From positions 5,229-69,228 of the forward strand of contig NZ_FRDM01000019.1 in assembly GCF_900143215.1 (NCBI RefSeq): a stretch of DNA of 64,000 nt. The letters run 5' to 3'. The DNA comes from Geodermatophilus obscurus (GTDB lineage Bacteria; Actinomycetota; Actinomycetes; Mycobacteriales; Geodermatophilaceae). Positions within the stretch are counted from its first letter, which is position 1, and each line of letters begins with the position of its first letter. Under the pieces are notes generated by a model. It was given only the letters and a program-made list of their open reading frames with translations. It made no database searches and was not told the DNA's origin. Positions 7,830-18,025 of the stretch are shown here, in pieces. Made by a program: the position numbers and the translations under genes.

Positions 7830-10036
7830 CAGTGACCGAGGCGCGACGACAGCGTCCGCAGCAGCCCCTGCGCCGCCTCGGCGACGACCGTGCCGGGCAG
7901 GAACACCTCGGCCGCGCCCATCTCCTTGAGCGTCGGCACGTCGTCGGGCGGGATGACCCCGCCGACCACGATCATGACGTCGTCGGCCCCGAGGTCGGCG
8001 AGCGCCTGCTTGAGCGCCGGCACCAGCGTCAGGTGGCCGGCGGCCAGCGACGAGACGCCGACGACGTGCACGTCGGCCTCCACCGCCTGCCGGGCGACCT
8101 CCTCCGGCGTCTGGAACAGCGGGCCCACGTCGACGTCGAAGCCGAGGTCGGCGAAGGCCGTGGCGATGACCTTCTGCCCGCGGTCGTGGCCGTCCTGGCC
8201 CATCTTGGCGACCAGGATGCGGGGACGGCGCCCCTCGGCCTCCTCGAACGCCTCGGCCATGCTGCGGGTCTCCTCCATCGGCCCCGAATCTCCTGCCTCC
8301 TCGCGGTACACGCCGGAGATGGTGCGCACCTGGCCCGCGTGCCGCCCGTAGACCTCCTCGAGCGCGTCGGAGATCTCCCCGACGGTGGCCTTGGCCCGGG
8401 CGGCCTCGACGGCGAGCTTGAGCAGGTTGGCGTCCAGTTCGCGACCGCGCCGTCCCTCGGCGGCCGCGCGAGCGGCGTCGGTCAGCCGGCGCAGGGCGTC
8501 CTGCACGGCGGAGCCGTCCCGGGAGGCCCGCAGCTCCTCCAGCTTGGCCTTCTGCTGGGCGAGCACGTCGGCGTTGTCGACCCGCAGCACCTCGATCGCC
8601 TCGTCGGCGTCGACCCGGTACTTGTTGATCCCGATCACCGGCTGCCGGCCGGAGTCGATGCGCGCCTGGGTGCGGGCGGCGGCCTCCTCGATGCGCAGCT
8701 TCGGGATGCCGTCGTCGATGGCCTGCGCCATGCCGCCGTGCTCGGCGACCTCCTCGATGTGCGCCCAGGCCCGACGGGCCAGGTCGTAGGTCAGCTTCTC
8801 CACGTACGCCGAGCCGCCCCACGGGTCGATGACCCGCGTCGTCCCCGATTCCTGCTGCAGCAGCAGCTGGGGGTTCCGCGCGATCCGCGCGGAGAAGTCG
8901 GTGGGCAGCGCCAGCGCCTCGTCGAGGGCGTTGGTGTGCAGCGACTGGGTGTGGCCCTGGGTGGCGGCCATGGCCTCCAGGCAGGTGCGGACGACGTTGT
9001 TGTAGACGTCCTGCGCGGTCAGCGACCAGCCCGAGGTCTGCGAGTGCGTGCGCAGCGCCAGGGACTTCGGGTTCTGCCCCCCGGCGTCCTTGACCAGCCG
9101 CGCCCACAGCAGCCGCCCGGCCCGCAACTTCGCGACCTCCATGAAGAAGTTCATGCCGATCGCCCAGAAGAACGACAGCCGTGGCGCGAACTTGTCCACG
9201 TCGATCCCGGCGTCCTTGCCCGCCTTCAGGTACTCCACGCCGTCGGCCAGCGTGTAGGCCAGCTCCAGGTCGGCCGTCGCCCCGGCCTCCTGGATGTGGT
9301 AGCCGGAGATGGAGATCGAGTTGAACCGCGGCATCTGCTGCGAGGTGAACGCGAAGATGTCGCTGATGATCTGCATCGACGGCTTGGGCGGGTAGATGTA
9401 GGTGTTGCGGACCATGAACTCCTTGAGGATGTCGTTCTGGATGGTCCCGGTCAGCTGACCGGGCTCCACCCCCTGCTCCTCGGCGGCGACGATGTAGAGG
9501 GCCAGCACCGGCAGGACGGCGCCGTTCATGGTCATCGAGACACTCATCCGGTCCAGCGGGATGCCGTCGAACAGCTGCCGCATGTCCAGGATCGAGTCGA
9601 CCGCGACCCCGGCCATGCCGACGTCGCCGACCACGCGCGGGTGGTCGGAGTCGTAGCCCCGGTGGGTGGGCAGGTCGAAGGCGATCGACAGGCCCTTCTG
9701 CCCGGCGGCGAGGTTGCGCCGGTAGAACGCGTTGGACGCCGAGGCGGTGGAGAAGCCCGCGTACTGGCGGACCGTCCACGGCTGCGTCGTGTACATCGTG
9801 GGATAGGGCCCGCGCAGGTAGGGCGGCAGCCCCGGGTAGGTCTGCAGGAAATCCAGACCCCGCAGGTCCGCGGGGGTGGACAGCGGCGGGACGGCGATGC
9901 CCTCCGGCGTCTCCCAGGTGGCCTCCTCCACGCCACGGCCGGTGGCCTCCTTGAACCGCTTGGCCCAGTCGTCGGCCGACGCGGCCGCCGCGGGGCGGCC
10001 CAGGTCGACACCGCTGAAGTCGGGGATCGCACTCAT
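7829..10036 (-). CDS. mutB: Methylmalonyl-CoA mutase large (alpha) subunit
   Basis: A 735-aa adenosylcobalamin enzyme interconverting (R)-methylmalonyl-CoA and succinyl-CoA, linking propionate, odd-chain and branched-chain degradation to the TCA cycle. The N-terminal (beta/alpha)8 substrate barrel contains RGPYPTMYT near residue 80 and [12 protein letters not shown] near 400. The C-terminal B12 domain has the base-off signature DGHDRG at about 615-620, followed by SSLAAGH and GGVIPPDD. The ATG at 10036 overlaps the mutA stop by four bases. All expected motifs are present, and the small subunit next door lacks DxHxxG, as the heterodimer requires. Confidence 0.96.
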   Translation of the reverse strand: MSAIPDFSGVDLGRPAAAASADDWAKRFKEATGRGVEEATWETPEGIAVPPLSTPADLRGLDFLQTYPGLPPYLRGPYPTMYTTQPWTVRQYAGFSTASASNAFYRRNLAAGQKGLSIAFDLPTHRGYDSDHPRVVGDVGMAGVAVDSILDMRQLFDGIPLDRMSVSMTMNGAVLPVLALYIVAAEEQGVEPGQLTGTIQNDILKEFMVRNTYIYPPKPSMQIISDIFAFTSQQMPRFNSISISGYHIQEAGATADLELAYTLADGVEYLKAGKDAGIDVDKFAPRLSFFWAIGMNFFMEVAKLRAGRLLWARLVKDAGGQNPKSLALRTHSQTSGWSLTAQDVYNNVVRTCLEAMAATQGHTQSLHTNALDEALALPTDFSARIARNPQLLLQQESGTTRVIDPWGGSAYVEKLTYDLARRAWAHIEEVAEHGGMAQAIDDGIPKLRIEEAAARTQARIDSGRQPVIGINKYRVDADEAIEVLRVDNADVLAQQKAKLEELRASRDGSAVQDALRRLTDAARAAAEGRRGRELDANLLKLAVEAARAKATVGEISDALEEVYGRHAGQVRTISGVYREEAGDSGPMEETRSMAEAFEEAEGRRPRILVAKMGQDGHDRGQKVIATAFADLGFDVDVGPLFQTPEEVARQAVEADVHVVGVSSLAAGHLTLVPALKQALADLGADDVMIVVGGVIPPDDVPTLKEMGAAEVFLPGTVVAEAAQGLLRTLSSRLGH

Positions 10037-11922
10037 GCCGGCACTCCCAGCTGCTCGTGGACTCGATGCAGGACGTCGAGCGCGTCGCACCCGGCGTACA
10101 CGTACCCGTCGACGCCGTCGACCGCCAGCGACGGCTTCCCGGCCAGCCACACCTGCGTGGCACCGGCCGCGCGGAGCTCGGCGGCCAGCCCGGCCGCGGA
10201 CCCGGCGTAGTCCTTGTCGGTCCCGCAGATGCAGGCGACCGTCGTCCCGGCGTCGGCGAGACCGGAGGCCCCGTCGCCGGACGGCGTCGCCACTCCCCCG
10301 GCCTGGAACAGGTTGCCGGCGAAGGTGGCCCGCGCCGTGTGCCGGGCGATCGGGCCGATGGTGGCGAGGTAGACCTGCGGACGCCGGTCCGCCGCGTCGG
10401 CGCGGTCGCGCAGCTCCTCGAACGCCTGCGCGGCGCGCACCCGCGGCAGCCCGCCGGTGGGGTGCAGGTCCGCGGCGGGTTGCCGCTCGGGCAGCTTCTC
10501 GGCGAGGTTGGGGAACTCGCTGACGCCGGTGATCGCGTCGGTGCGGTGCGCCAGCCGCTCGGCGCGGGCGTCCCACGCGGCGGCGATCCGGTCGCGCACG
10601 AGGCCCGAGTCCAGCGCGGCGGCCAGCCCACCGGCCCCCTCGATCTCGGTGAACCAGCTCCAGGCGGCCTCGGCCAGGGCGTCGGTCAGCGCCTCGACGT
10701 ACCAGGAGCCGCCGGCCGGGTCGAGCACGCGGGCGAGGTGCCCCTCCTCGACCAGCAGGCTCTGGGTGTTGCGGGCGATCCGCCGGGAGAAGGCGTCGGG
10801 CAGGCCGAGCGCGGCGTCGAAGGGCTGCACGGTGACGACGTCGGCGCCGCCCACGCCCGCCGCGAAGCAGGCGACCGTCGTCCGCAGCATGTTGACCCAC
10901 GGGTCACGCCGGGTCGTCATCACCGAGGAGGTGACGGCGTGCTGCCGCTGCCCGCGGACGTCGACCGAGGCGCCGCTGACCTCGCCGACCCGGTCCCACA
11001 GCCGGCGGGCGGCGCGCAGCCCGGCGATCGTCGTGAACTGGTCGGCACTCGCGGCGTAGCGGAACTCGAGCTGGGCGAACGCCTCGTCGACCGACAGACC
11101 CTGTCGTCCGTCCGCGGAGTCGGTGAGCGCCCGCAGGTAGGCCACGCCGGCGGCCAGCGAGCAGCCGAGCTCCTCGACGGCCGAGGCGCCGGCATCGGCG
11201 AAGACCGTGGCGTCGACGACGACGGTGCGCCAGCCGGCGGGCGCCCGGCGGGCGACGTCGGCCAGGCCGGTGAGGTCCTGCGCCTGTCCCGAGGCGGCGT
11301 GCACGCCCAGCGGGTCGAGGCCCAGCGAGCCACCGGGGGCGAGGTCGGTGCGGCCGTCGACGTGGGCGAGCAGCGCCTCGGCCGCGGCCGGCCCACCGGA
11401 GACCGACACCGGCGCCAGGTCCAGGTAGACGTCGGTGAGGACGTCGCCGAGCGCGTCGACCGGGATCGCGCCCTCGCCGAGCTCCAGCCACAGCGAGGTG
11501 ACGCCGTTCTCCAGGTCGGCGGCGATGGCCTCCCGGGTCAGCGCGACGTCGGGGTGGGCGTGCCGCTGCCGGACGTCCCAGCCGCCGGGCACGTCGCCGC
11601 CCCCCGCGCCGGGCCGCGAGCCGCGGACGAAGGGGGCGAGCCCCGGGACGCCGACCGCGGCGGGCAGGTCACCGGCGTCCTCGGCGGTGTAGAGCGGGGC
11701 GACGCTGACGCCGGTGGCCACCGGCACCCGCAGTGCGTCCTCGACCGGCTCCGGCAGGTCCTCGCGCCCGGCCTTGCGCAGCACCGTGGCGACCAGTTCC
11801 CGCCACGCCTCCCGGGTGGCGGCCGGGAAGCCGGCGGCGAGCGGCAGCTCGTCGGGGACCTCGTGCTCGGCCGGCACCTCGGCGTCGGCCGGTGCGGTGG
11901 TCTGCTGATCGGAGGAACTCAT
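10033..11922 (-). CDS. mutA: Methylmalonyl-CoA mutase small (beta) subunit
   Basis: A 629-aa homologue of the large subunit that stabilises the heterodimer. The barrel region is recognisable ([31 protein letters not shown]). The C-terminal domain has no DxHxxG cobalamin motif, as is normal for this subunit, which is non-catalytic. Coding starts at an ATG at 11922 and ends in an ATGA overlap with mutB. It is the first gene of the operon; the 40-base gap to the amidohydrolase stop leaves little room for its own promoter, so read-through from the upstream minus-strand gene is possible. Confidence 0.94.
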   Translation of the reverse strand: MSSSDQQTTAPADAEVPAEHEVPDELPLAAGFPAATREAWRELVATVLRKAGREDLPEPVEDALRVPVATGVSVAPLYTAEDAGDLPAAVGVPGLAPFVRGSRPGAGGGDVPGGWDVRQRHAHPDVALTREAIAADLENGVTSLWLELGEGAIPVDALGDVLTDVYLDLAPVSVSGGPAAAEALLAHVDGRTDLAPGGSLGLDPLGVHAASGQAQDLTGLADVARRAPAGWRTVVVDATVFADAGASAVEELGCSLAAGVAYLRALTDSADGRQGLSVDEAFAQLEFRYAASADQFTTIAGLRAARRLWDRVGEVSGASVDVRGQRQHAVTSSVMTTRRDPWVNMLRTTVACFAAGVGGADVVTVQPFDAALGLPDAFSRRIARNTQSLLVEEGHLARVLDPAGGSWYVEALTDALAEAAWSWFTEIEGAGGLAAALDSGLVRDRIAAAWDARAERLAHRTDAITGVSEFPNLAEKLPERQPAADLHPTGGLPRVRAAQAFEELRDRADAADRRPQVYLATIGPIARHTARATFAGNLFQAGGVATPSGDGASGLADAGTTVACICGTDKDYAGSAAGLAAELRAAGATQVWLAGKPSLAVDGVDGYVYAGCDALDVLHRVHEQLGVPA

Positions 11923-11962
11923 CGTCGAACTCCCGGCATCGTCGGTCGATGAGCGTCAGTGT

Positions 11963-13210
11963 CTACCGTCGCGCAACCGGACCGGAACCGCTGGAGTGCG
12001 GTTTCGGTCCGGGCGGCGGCGCGCCGGCGTCGGCGGAGAGCGCGTGCAGCGCGGTGCGGGCCAGCAGCCGCACGCCGACCCCGATGGCCCGCTCGTCGAC
12101 GTCGAAGGTGCCCCGGTGCAGGTCGAGCGGGGGTCCCCCGCCGTGGGTGCCCAGCCGGGCCAGCGCGATGGGCACGACGTCGGCGAACCAGCCGAAGTCC
12201 TCCCCGCCCATGCTCTGCGGGGACAGCTGCAGCCCCTCGCTGCCGACCGTCTCCAGCGCGGCCGAGCGCAGCAGCGCGACCGCCCGCGGGTCGTTGACCA
12301 CCGGCGGCACCCCGCGGACGTAGTCGACCTCCACGTCGGCGCCGGTGGTGGCGGCGACCCGCTCCACCAGTGAGCGCAGCAGCGTCTCGGCGTCCCGCCA
12401 GGCGTCGCGGTCGAGCACCCGCACCGTGCCGCTCAGGTGACCGCGCTGCGGGATGGCGTTGGCCGCCACCCCGGCCTTGACCGCGCCCCACACCAGCGAC
12501 ATCCCGGCGCGCGGGTCGACCTGCCGGGACAGCAGCGCCGGCAGGTCGGTGATCAGCCGGCCGAGGGCGTCGACCAGGTCGACCGTCAGCTGCGGGCGCG
12601 CGGTGTGCCCGCCGGGGCCGGTGAGGGTGACGTCCATCCGGTCGCAGGCGGCGGTGATGGCGCCGGTGCGCAGACCCACGCTGCCGGCCGGGAGGGAGGG
12701 GTCGCAGTGCAGGGCGAAGGCGCGGGAGGCCCCCTCCAGCACGCCGGCGGCCACCACCCCGGTGGCCCCGCCCGGCACGGTCTCCTCGGCGGGCTGGAAG
12801 ACGCATCGCACCGTGCCGGGCAGGTCCTCGATCGAGTTCAGGGCCAGCGCGGCGCCGAGCAGGACGGTGGTGTGCACGTCGTGCCCGCAGGCGTGGCAGG
12901 CGTTCTCGCGGGTGGAGGCGTAGGGGACGTCCTTGAGGTCGGCCAGCGGCAGCGCGTCGATGTCGGCACGCAGCACCACGATCGGGTCCCCGGAACCCAC
13001 CTCGACGACCAGCCCGGTGCCGGAGGGCAGCCGTCGGGGTTCCAGGCCGGCGTTGCGCAGCCGCTGCTCGAGGAAGGACGTCGTCTCGAACTCGGCGTAG
13101 GACAGCTCGGGGTGGGCGTGCAGGTGCCGGCGCACGGCGACCAGCTGCGGGTGCCGCTCGGCGGCCCACTCGTCGACGGCCGTCCCCAGTTCCTCCGGGA
13201 ACTGGGTCAT
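11963..13210 (-). CDS. M20 family amidohydrolase / metallopeptidase (AmiA1-like)
   Basis: A 415-aa cytosolic enzyme of the M20D group, which hydrolyses N-acyl amino acids or related amides with two metal ions. HACGHDVHTT near residue 98 and PAEETVPGG near 135 carry metal-binding His/Asp/Glu and the catalytic Glu; MGGEDFGWF near 350 supplies a further ligand region. M. tuberculosis has two such genes, amiA1 and amiB1, next to deoD; here only one is present. The start is the ATG at 13210 (MTQFPEELG). The same frame runs open through the upstream 17-bp tandem repeats, but those codons give a low-complexity peptide and are unlikely to be translated. Confidence 0.86.
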   Translation of the reverse strand: MTQFPEELGTAVDEWAAERHPQLVAVRRHLHAHPELSYAEFETTSFLEQRLRNAGLEPRRLPSGTGLVVEVGSGDPIVVLRADIDALPLADLKDVPYASTRENACHACGHDVHTTVLLGAALALNSIEDLPGTVRCVFQPAEETVPGGATGVVAAGVLEGASRAFALHCDPSLPAGSVGLRTGAITAACDRMDVTLTGPGGHTARPQLTVDLVDALGRLITDLPALLSRQVDPRAGMSLVWGAVKAGVAANAIPQRGHLSGTVRVLDRDAWRDAETLLRSLVERVAATTGADVEVDYVRGVPPVVNDPRAVALLRSAALETVGSEGLQLSPQSMGGEDFGWFADVVPIALARLGTHGGGPPLDLHRGTFDVDERAIGVGVRLLARTALHALSADAGAPPPGPKPHSSGSGPVARR

Positions 13211-13225
13211 CCGGCAGTGCCACTC

Positions 13226-13327
13226 ATGCCGCAGTGCCCCTCCTGCCGCAGTGCCCCTCGTGCCGCAGTGCCCCTCGTGCCGCAGTGCCCCTCGTGCCGC
13301 AGTGCCCCTCATGCCGCAGTGCCCCTC
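13226..13327. repeat. Six tandem copies of a 17-bp repeat upstream of the M20 gene
   Basis: Unit nTGCCGCAGTGCCCCTC, where only the first base varies (A, C, G, G, G, A). Units begin at 13226, 13243, 13260, 13277, 13294 and 13311, with degenerate partial units on both sides. The array fills almost all of the 115-base gap between the GCS2-type ligase stop (13326) and the amidohydrolase ATG (13210), where the latter's promoter or RBS would lie. Confidence 0.95.
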
Positions 13328-14531
13328 ATGCCGCGTGACCCCCCGAGCAGTCGGCCGGGCCGGGCACCGGCCCCGGCGGCCGGTCGGCCGGTCCGCTGGT
13401 GGGCAGGCCGTCCCGCAGCTCGGCCAGCAGGCTGTCGACGACGACGGTCAGGTCGCCGTCGGAGGCCGCGGCGACCGCGCGCTGCCGCTGGTAGGAGGCG
13501 CCAACGGCCAGGATGCGGTGGACGTCGGCCAGCTCGGCCTCGCAGCCCAGCCGGCGGGCGGTGGGCTCCAGCTCCTCGACCAGGTCGGTGATCGCCTGCC
13601 GCACCGGCCGCACCGTGCCCTTGTCGTCGACGACGATGTCGGCGTCCAGGCCGTAGCGGGCCGCCCGCCACTTGTTCTCCTGCAGCACCCACGACGCCGG
13701 GACCGGCAGGGTGTAGCCGCGGTCGAGCTGGGTGTCGAACTGCTCGACCAGGCACTGGGAGAGCGCCGCGACCGCGCCGATCTCGTCGAGGGTGGGCAGC
13801 CCGTCGCAGATGCGCAGCTCGACGGTGCCGAAGTCCGGGTGCGGCCGGATGTCCCACCACACCTCCCGGACGCTCTCGATCGCGTGCGTGGCGATCAGCG
13901 TCTCCATGTACTCCTCGAAGCGGTCCCAGCCCGAGAGCTGGTAGGGCAGCCCCGCGGTCGGCATCCCCTCGAAGACCTTGGAGCGGGCCGAGGCCAGGCC
14001 GGTGTCGCAGCCGACCCAGAACGGGGAGGACGCCGAGAGGGCCAGGAAGTGCGGCACGTACTGGGTCAGCGCGTTGACGATGGGGATCGCCTTCTCCGGC
14101 GCGCGGACGCCGACGTGCACGTGGACGCCGAAGATCTGCAGCCGGCGGGCCAGCCACTGCATCTTCTCGACCAGCTGCAGGTAGCGCTCCTTGGGCGAGA
14201 TCTGCTGCGTCTGCCAGTCGGTGATCGGGTGGGTGCCGGCGCACATCAGGCCCAGGCCGCGGCGCTCGGCGGCTGCCCGCACCTCGGCGACGGTGCCGGC
14301 CAGGTCGGCCTTGGCCTCGGCGACGGTGGTGCAGATGCCGGTGATGACCTCGACGGTCGACTGCAGCAGCTCGTGCTTGGCCTTGGGGTGCTCCTCGGCG
14401 CCCTCGGGGCGGATCTCCTCGAGGATCTCCACCGCCCCGGCGGTCAGCTGCCGGGTCTGCAGGTCGACGAGCTGCAGCTCCCACTCGACGCCGAGGCTGG
14501 CTCGCTCGGAGGACCGGAACGGGATCTGCAC
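13326..14531 (-). CDS. Carboxylate-amine ligase, GCS2 / YbdK family (glutamate-cysteine ligase type 2)
   Basis: A 401-aa ATP-dependent ligase. The start is clearly family-like (SLGVEWELQLVD), and HVHVGV near residue 137 and AGTHPITDW near 98 are recognisable family blocks. Family members form gamma-glutamyl peptide bonds; YbdK has weak glutamate-cysteine ligase activity in vitro, and an actinobacterial role in mycothiol- or ergothioneine-related chemistry is only a possibility. The start is a GTG at 14531. The C-terminal ~25 residues are Pro/Gly-rich, and the stop lies at the edge of the 17-bp tandem array. Confidence 0.85.
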   Translation of the reverse strand: MQIPFRSSERASLGVEWELQLVDLQTRQLTAGAVEILEEIRPEGAEEHPKAKHELLQSTVEVITGICTTVAEAKADLAGTVAEVRAAAERRGLGLMCAGTHPITDWQTQQISPKERYLQLVEKMQWLARRLQIFGVHVHVGVRAPEKAIPIVNALTQYVPHFLALSASSPFWVGCDTGLASARSKVFEGMPTAGLPYQLSGWDRFEEYMETLIATHAIESVREVWWDIRPHPDFGTVELRICDGLPTLDEIGAVAALSQCLVEQFDTQLDRGYTLPVPASWVLQENKWRAARYGLDADIVVDDKGTVRPVRQAITDLVEELEPTARRLGCEAELADVHRILAVGASYQRQRAVAAASDGDLTVVVDSLLAELRDGLPTSGPADRPPGPVPGPADCSGGHAA

Positions 14532-14545
14532 CCCGGGGAGTCTAA

Positions 14546-14649
14546 GAGGACCCCCCTGCCCCCACCGGAGAAGGACCCCGTCCTCCTCACCCCTCGCACG
14601 CTTCGGGTGAGCCTCGGGACGGGGCCGGGCGGGCCCCTACAGGGGGGCC
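14546..14649. repeat. Palindromic element P2: one hairpin nested in another
   Basis: Outer arms GGACCCCCCTG (14548-14558) and CAGGGGGGCC (14640-14649) enclose an inner pair GGACCCCGTCC (14573-14583) and GGACGGGGCC (14617-14626) with a CTCGCACGCTTCG-like core. Both pairs have the GGACC...GGCC form of the stop-anchored family. The right edge overlaps the end of the M16 gene (TAG at 14637-14639). Confidence 0.7.
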
Positions 14650-16157
14650 ACCGTCCCGGCAGCCGGAGAAGCCGCTCCGACCAGGTCGTCCCCCGCGGTC
14701 CTCGGACGCGGCAGCCAGCGGGCGACCGGCACGCGCGCCTGCACCGCCGCCACGGCCCGCCGTCCGAAGCGCTCCTGGTCCACGACCGCGCTGCACAGGT
14801 TGCGCCCGACGACGAAGACGGCCCGCCCGTCCTGGGTGGGCAGCGCGGCCTCGACCAGCTCCCACGGGATGCTGTGGACGTCGCCGTCGCTGTCGCGGTG
14901 GGCCAGCTCCCGCTCCCCCACCACGAGCGCGACCCGGCTCTGCCGGGAGAACAGCCGGGCCAGCGCCGAGGGGCGGAACGTCTCCCCCGCCGGCAGCCGG
15001 TCCTGCACGTTGCACACGGACCGGCGCTCGACCGGCTCGCCGGGACCGGCGTAGTCGACCTCCTCGGGCAGGTACAGGATCGCCGTGGGTGCCGTGCCGC
15101 GCAGCGCCGCCGCGACCCGCTCGGGGGTCATGGCCCGCCACGCCTCCAGCACGTCCTGCACCGGGCGGAACGGCAAGCCGCTGACCGTGCAGTAGGCGGC
15201 GTCGGCCAGCTCGGACTCCACGACGGCGCGCTCGTCGGCGTCCAGCTCCTCCTCGAAGCCGGCCACCGCGTGGGCGAGCTCCGCCCCCGTCGGGCCGGAC
15301 GCGCACAGCTCCGTGTACGCCTGCCAGAGCAGGCCGGCCACGGCGCCCTCCCGGCCCTCCCGGGCGTCGACGACGACGGCGACCTCGCGGTGGCCGGCCG
15401 TGACGTCCAGGGCCATCGAGTCGACGGAGTAGCTCAGCCCGCGGGCGAGGCGGGCGGTGTCCCGGAGCCGCTCCTTGAGCACCTCCACGCCCACCGTCAG
15501 GGCGGGGTCGCCCGCGCCGCCCGCGGACAGCAGCAGGCCGACGCCGGCGCCGTGCCCCGTGGTCCACACCGGCGCGGTCTGCGGCCGCGGGGCCGGGACG
15601 GGCCGCTCGGCACGGGGGCCGTCCGGCAGCGGCAGCCGCAGGCCGGCGGGCAGCGGCCCCGCGCACCACAGCGCGGCGTTGCCGCGGACGAACCAGCGGC
15701 GGGCGTGCGCCCGCACGGTCTCCTCGGTGAGGTACTCCGGGCCCGGCCCGTCGGCGACGGCCAGGCCGGGGCCGACCAGCCCGAACCGGGCGGCCCACAG
15801 CGCGCCGAGGGTGGAGTGCGCCGGAGAGCAGTTCTCCGCCTGCAGGACGCCGACCTCGAGCTCCATCCGCTCGGTGGGCAGGTCGCCCAGCGCCCGGCAG
15901 ATGCCCTCCAGGAACGCGCCCACGGCCTCCGGCCGGCCGGTCGCGAAGAAGGTCGTGGTGTCGACGTCGGTGACGGCGTTGCAGCGCAGGTGCGACTTGG
16001 GCAGCGCGCCCATCGCCAGGTGCTCGACGAGGTGGGTGACCTCGATGGTCGCGAACGTCTCGTCCCGCAGGCCCACGCCGAAGACGAGGGCCGCGGTGGT
16101 CCGCGCCGGGCCGTCGGCGGTGAAGACGGGGACGCCGTCGATGTCGATGCGCTGCAC
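14637..16157 (-). CDS. M16-family (insulinase-like) zinc peptidase or peptidase-like protein
   Basis: About 506 aa. HLVEH at residues 42-46 is the inverted zinc motif HxxEH of M16 peptidases, and EVGVLQAEN about 70 residues later can supply the third ligand Glu. M16 enzymes usually have two homologous halves or act as two-subunit pairs; here a second half without HxxEH is present and no partner gene is adjacent. Start uncertain: GTG at 16157 gives VQRIDIDGVPVF; a TTG at 16208 would add 17 residues. No signal peptide, so probably cytosolic. The substrate is unknown. It is divergent from deoD across 110 bases. Confidence 0.75.
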   Translation of the reverse strand: MQRIDIDGVPVFTADGPARTTAALVFGVGLRDETFATIEVTHLVEHLAMGALPKSHLRCNAVTDVDTTTFFATGRPEAVGAFLEGICRALGDLPTERMELEVGVLQAENCSPAHSTLGALWAARFGLVGPGLAVADGPGPEYLTEETVRAHARRWFVRGNAALWCAGPLPAGLRLPLPDGPRAERPVPAPRPQTAPVWTTGHGAGVGLLLSAGGAGDPALTVGVEVLKERLRDTARLARGLSYSVDSMALDVTAGHREVAVVVDAREGREGAVAGLLWQAYTELCASGPTGAELAHAVAGFEEELDADERAVVESELADAAYCTVSGLPFRPVQDVLEAWRAMTPERVAAALRGTAPTAILYLPEEVDYAGPGEPVERRSVCNVQDRLPAGETFRPSALARLFSRQSRVALVVGERELAHRDSDGDVHSIPWELVEAALPTQDGRAVFVVGRNLCSAVVDQERFGRRAVAAVQARVPVARWLPRPRTAGDDLVGAASPAAGTVAPL

Positions 16158-16256
16158 CTCGACACAGTCGACCGCCCGCGCTCCGGCCTCCAGCGGACAC
16201 GCCCGCAACGGGACAGCTGGGACACGTGTGCCCCGTCACCCACGCGGGCGCTGGGC

Positions 16257-16262
16257 TAGCGT
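16257..16262 (+). promoter_or_regulatory. Leaderless -10 element for deoD
   Basis: TAGCGT ends seven bases before the GTG start at 16269. The surrounding string GGGCGCTGGGCTAGC is the same as that in front of dacB at 44.2 kb, which supports a shared promoter type. Confidence 0.6.
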
Positions 16263-16268
16263 TCCGGC

Positions 16269-17090
16269 GTGAGCGCAGCCCCCGCCGACGACCCCGCCGA
16301 TGACCCCGCCGCCCTGGCCGCCCGCGCGGCCGACGACCTGACCAGCGCGCTCGGCGGCGGCCACGAGGCCGCCGTCGTCATGGGATCGGGCTGGGCTCCG
16401 GCCGCGGACGCCTTCGGCACCGTCGAGGGCAGCGTCGCCATCGGCGAGCTGCCCGGCTTCGCCGCCCCGACCGCGGTGGGCCACGGCGGAGAGGTGCGCT
16501 CGGTGCGGGTGGACGACCGGAAGGCGCTGCTCTTTCTGGGCCGCACGCACCTCTACGAGGGCCGCGGCGTGGGACCGGTCGTGCACGGCGTGCGGACGGC
16601 GGCCGCGGCGGGTGTGCGCACCGTCGTCCTCACCAACGCCGCCGGCGGGCTGTCGCCCGACCACCGGGTCGGCCAGGCGGTCCTGATCAGCGACCACCTC
16701 AACCTCACCGCCCGCTCCCCGCTGGTCGGCGCCACCTTCGTCGACCTCACCGACCTGTACTCGGCGCGGCTGCGGTCGCTGGCCCGCGAGCTGGACCCGG
16801 CGCTGACCGAGGGCGTCTACGCGGCGCTGCCCGGGCCGCACTACGAGACGCCGGCCGAGATCCGGATGCTGCGCACGCTCGGCGCGGACCTGGTGGGCAT
16901 GTCGACGGCGCTGGAGGCGATCGCCGCGCGCGCCGCCGGGCTGGAGGTGCTGGGGCTGTCGATGGTCACCAACGCCGCCGCCGGCATCACCGGGGAGAAG
17001 CTCGACCACGAGGAGGTCCTCGCGGCGGGCAAGGCGGCGGCCGGCCGGCTGGGCGAGTTCCTCGTCGAGTTCATCGGGCGGCTGCCGTGA
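16269..17090 (+). CDS. deoD: Purine nucleoside phosphorylase (trimeric, PNP family 2)
   Basis: A 273-aa cytosolic enzyme that splits inosine, guanosine and their deoxy forms into base and (deoxy)ribose 1-phosphate. VVMGSGW near 37 binds phosphate, GRTHLYEG near 91, [10 protein letters not shown] near 184 and [10 protein letters not shown] near 203 are the substrate-pocket blocks of the high-molecular-mass class. It corresponds in position to Rv3307. The GTG start at 16269 is probably the first base of the mRNA (see promoter). The 25-base spacing to the next gene suggests an operon with the epimerase and phospho-sugar mutase. Confidence 0.93.
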   Translation: MSAAPADDPADDPAALAARAADDLTSALGGGHEAAVVMGSGWAPAADAFGTVEGSVAIGELPGFAAPTAVGHGGEVRSVRVDDRKALLFLGRTHLYEGRGVGPVVHGVRTAAAAGVRTVVLTNAAGGLSPDHRVGQAVLISDHLNLTARSPLVGATFVDLTDLYSARLRSLARELDPALTEGVYAALPGPHYETPAEIRMLRTLGADLVGMSTALEAIAARAAGLEVLGLSMVTNAAAGITGEKLDHEEVLAAGKAAAGRLGEFLVEFIGRLP

Positions 17091-17115
17091 CGGCCTCTTA
17101 CACGGGGATGGCCGC

Positions 17116-17952
17116 GTGGTGGGTCCGGTGAGCGGGACGGTGCTGCTCACCGGCGCGGCCGGACGCATCGGCACGGTGCTGCGCGGCGGCCTGCCCGAGC
17201 GCGGCTGGGCGCTGCGCTCGCTGGACGTCGTCCCGATCGCCGATCCCCGGCCCGGCGAGGAGCACGTCGTCGCCGACGTCACCGACCGGGCCGCGATGGC
17301 CGAGGCCGTCTCCGGCGCCGCCGCGGTCGTCCACCTGGGCGGCGTCTCCGGCGAGTCGACGTGGGCGGCGGTCGCGCACGCGAACATCGACGGCACCCAG
17401 TGCGTGCTGGAGGCGGCACGGCAGGCCGGCGTCCCCCGGGTGGTGCTGGCGTCGAGCAACCACGCCACCGGCTTCACCCCGCGCCCGGCGTCCGGCGTGC
17501 TGCGCGAGGACGACGGCCTGCCGCGGCCGGACACCTTCTACGGGGTGTCCAAGGTGGCGGTGGAGGCGCTCGGCTCGCTGTACGCCGACCGGTACGGCCT
17601 GGACGTCGTCTGCCTGCGGATCGGCACCGCCGCTCCCGAGCCGATGACGACCCGTCACCTGTCGACGTGGCTCTCCCCCACCGACCAGGTGGGCCTGGTC
17701 GACGCCGCGCTGCGGGCGCCGTCCCCCGGGTTCGCCGTGGTGTGGGGCGTCTCGGCCAACACCCGCACCTGGTGGGACCTCACCGCCGCCCGCGCACTGG
17801 GCTACGAACCCGCCGACGACGCGGAGGTCTTCGCCGAGGCGCTGGTCGAGGTGCACGGCGAGCCGGACCTCGCCGATCCGGTGCACGCCCGGGTGGGCGG
17901 CGAGTTCACGACGGCCGAGTTCGACGCCGAGCACTTCGAGGAGCGTGCGTGA
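17116..17952 (+). CDS. NAD(P)-dependent epimerase/dehydratase, uronate dehydrogenase-like
   Basis: A ~278-aa short-chain, extended-type SDR protein. LLTGAAGRIG near residue 10 is the nucleotide-binding glycine motif, ASSNHATGF near 116 holds the catalytic Ser, and YGVSK near 142 is the YxxxK pair. SSNH plus overall length resembles uronate dehydrogenases, but the substrate is not certain. Start options are GTG 17116, 17119 or 17128; the last begins right before the Rossmann strand. It lies between deoD and a phospho-sugar mutase, so a role in sugar metabolism fits. It is absent from the corresponding mycobacterial order. Confidence 0.75.
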   Translation: MVGPVSGTVLLTGAAGRIGTVLRGGLPERGWALRSLDVVPIADPRPGEEHVVADVTDRAAMAEAVSGAAAVVHLGGVSGESTWAAVAHANIDGTQCVLEAARQAGVPRVVLASSNHATGFTPRPASGVLREDDGLPRPDTFYGVSKVAVEALGSLYADRYGLDVVCLRIGTAAPEPMTTRHLSTWLSPTDQVGLVDAALRAPSPGFAVVWGVSANTRTWWDLTAARALGYEPADDAEVFAEALVEVHGEPDLADPVHARVGGEFTTAEFDAEHFEERA

Positions 17953-18025
17953 CCGAGCGTGCGAGGTCACGCAGGGGTGCAGCGGCCTGGGTCACGGCTC
18001 CGACGAGCGCCGGCGAGGAGGACAT

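Noticed and set aside
13226-13327. CRISPR-like array
   Set aside because: The 17-base units follow each other with no spacers, so it is a simple tandem repeat.
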